From: Pediococcus sp.
GTDB taxonomy: Bacteria > Bacillota > Bacilli > Lactobacillales > Lactobacillaceae
Reading direction: 5' to 3'
DNA length: 7,762 nt
Assembly: GCA_022712335.1 (NCBI GenBank)
Contig: JALAGR010000058.1
Span: 1 to 7,762 of the forward strand
In this document: piece after piece, positions 6,547-7,762 of the stretch
Layout: each line of letters begins with the position of its first letter
Numbering within the stretch: position 1 is the stretch's first letter
Notes under the pieces: generated by a model
What the model saw: only the letters and a program-made list of their open reading frames with translations
What the model was told of the DNA's origin: nothing
Databases searched by the model: none
Made by a program: the position numbers and the translations under genes

Positions 6547-7762
6547 TTATTTCGCGTCGTACCAAGAATTTCCCCAGGCTGCTCCGACTTTAAGCGGAAC
6601 ATCAAGTTTAATAGCTGAGTCCATAACCTTTGGTACTAACTCTTTCATTAAAGTCATCTCGTCATCTGGAACTTCAAAAATCAACTCATCATGAACTTGA
6701 AGTAGCATTCTACTCTTTAAATTACGCTTTTCTAATTCGTTTTGCATATCGATCATTGCCAGTTTAATAATATCGGCTGCACTACCTTGAATTGGCGTGT
6801 TCATCGCTGTTCTCTCAGCAAATGAACGCAAACTAAAGCTTGAAGCATTAATATCTGGTAAATAACGTCGACGATGCGCAATCGTTTCAACATAACCTTG
6901 TTTCTTAGCCAACTGAACAGATTCATCAACGTATTTTTTTACACCAGGGAATTCCTTGAAATATGTTTCAATGAACTTTTTAGCATCTTTTCTAGAAATT
7001 CCGATGTTTTGTGATAAACCATAGTCACTAATACCATATACAATCCCAAAGTTAACTGCTTTAGCTTGACGACGAATATCTGGCGTTACTTCGCTAGCGT
7101 CCTTTAATCCGAAAATTCGAACAGCTGTACTGGCATGGATATCCTCGCCATTCTTAAATGCTTCTTGTAAATTCTTATCACCCGTAATATGAGCTAAAAC
7201 GCGCAATTCAATTTGCGAATAATCTGATGATAAAATGTGCCAACCTTCGTGCGCTGGGACGAAGGCTTGACGAATTTTTCTTCCTTCTTCAATTCGAACT
7301 GGAATATTTTGAAGGTTGGGGGCGACGGAGGATAAACGTCCTGTTTGCTTCCACGTTTGAATGTACGTCGTGTGAACCTTCTCATCAGTCGAATGAATCA
7401 CTTTTAAAAGTCCATCAACATAGGTTGATTTGATTTTTGAAAGTGTTCGATAATTCAAAATATTATCAATAATTGGAGATTCACCTTGCAATTTTTCAAG
7501 TACATCCACTGCGGTAGAATAACCAGTTTTAGTTTTCTTAATGATTGGTAATTTTAATTTTTCAAATAGAACAACACCCAATTGTTTAGGAGAATTAATA
7601 TTGAATTCCTCTCCTGCTTCGGTATAAATATTTGTTTCAATTTCACTCAATCGCTCTGTAAATTCACTTTGCATTTGATTTAATCGATCGCGGTTTACTT
7701 TGATACCGCTAATTTCCATCTTAGCCAGTACAATGGCCAAGGGTAATTCAATTCCCCAATAC
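6547..7762 (-). CDS. polA: DNA polymerase I, C-terminal part (5' end outside window)
   Basis: PolA fills gaps and processes Okazaki fragments. Only the last roughly 405 codons are here, ending in GWGNSWYDAK-type sequence; the 5' nuclease domain and most of the 3'-5' exonuclease-like domain lie beyond the right edge. The frame is open to base 7762 (reading YWGIELPLAIVLAKMEISG), so the TTG at 7740 is an internal Leu codon and not a start. Polymerase motifs: GYSTAVDVL thumb segment (near 7521); TGRLSSVAPNLQNIP (7341-7297); motif A DYSQIELRVLAH (about 7224-7189); motif B, the O-helix RRQAKAVNFGIVYG (about 7074-7033), with Phe in NFG as in E. coli PolA; TPIQGSAADII (about 6795-6763); motif C QVHDE (about 6699-6685). 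All catalytic aspartates (in DYS and HDE) are present. Whether the exonuclease site is active cannot be judged here. It is the first gene of the visible operon; its promoter is outside. Confidence 0.98.
   Translation of the reverse strand, partial: YWGIELPLAIVLAKMEISGIKVNRDRLNQMQSEFTERLSEIETNIYTEAGEEFNINSPKQLGVVLFEKLKLPIIKKTKTGYSTAVDVLEKLQGESPIIDNILNYRTLSKIKSTYVDGLLKVIHSTDEKVHTTYIQTWKQTGRLSSVAPNLQNIPVRIEEGRKIRQAFVPAHEGWHILSSDYSQIELRVLAHITGDKNLQEAFKNGEDIHASTAVRIFGLKDASEVTPDIRRQAKAVNFGIVYGISDYGLSQNIGISRKDAKKFIETYFKEFPGVKKYVDESVQLAKKQGYVETIAHRRRYLPDINASSFSLRSFAERTAMNTPIQGSAADIIKLAMIDMQNELEKRNLKSRMLLQVHDELIFEVPDDEMTLMKELVPKVMDSAIKLDVPLKVGAAWGNSWYDAK

Noticed and set aside
7194..7385. Minus-strand frame within polA
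   Set aside because: Out-of-frame overlap with the polA polymerase domain, with arginine/serine-rich low-information sequence and no family resemblance.
7738..7740. TTG as a possible start of the polA fragment
   Set aside because: The frame stays open to the window edge with typical PolA sequence (ELPLAIVLA), so this is an internal leucine codon.
1..7762. Possible new biological system, mobile element, CRISPR array or defence genes
   Set aside because: All seven coding regions are recognised housekeeping genes in a conserved Firmicute order; no direct repeats, transposase, integrase, attachment site or unknown gene was found.

Overview
The window is a conserved chromosomal block from a low-GC Firmicute, most likely a member of Lactobacillaceae. 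The evidence is the AT-rich sequence, strong AAGGAGG-type ribosome binding sites, Firmicute-only primosome proteins (DnaB/DnaI of the Bacillus type), a T-box leader, and the order polA-mutM-coaE-nrdR-dnaB-dnaI-thrS. The genus assignment is inference. Every real gene lies on the minus strand, so transcription runs from high to low coordinates.

Layout in transcription order: the 3' two-fifths or so of polA (enters from the right edge), mutM, coaE, nrdR, dnaB and dnaI. These six genes are packed with gaps of 12, 4, 31, 0 and 2 nt, and no promoter or terminator is evident between them, so they look like one operon. They join DNA repair and synthesis (PolA, MutM), coenzyme A synthesis (CoaE), repression of ribonucleotide reductase genes (NrdR) and primosome assembly/helicase loading (DnaB, DnaI): dNTP supply, replication restart and repair together. 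A sigma-A type promoter overlaps the dnaI stop codon and drives a leader of about 260 nt containing a complete T-box riboswitch (Stem I, Stem II, a IIA/B pseudoknot, Stem III, antiterminator/terminator). The leader controls thrS, which ends in a bipartite intrinsic terminator at the left edge. The 291-nt gap between dnaI and thrS is fully accounted for by this promoter and leader.

The main oddity is in thrS. The aminoacylation core looks intact, including all three zinc ligands, but the N-terminal editing domain has lost all four residues of the His/His/Cys/His site that removes serine from mischarged tRNA-Thr. The fold-length scaffold is still there. A second, milder oddity is that DnaI has only one cysteine and so cannot carry the zinc site described for Bacillus subtilis DnaI. 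I see no mobile element, CRISPR array, defence island or new multi-gene system; apart from these points the window is ordinary housekeeping DNA.
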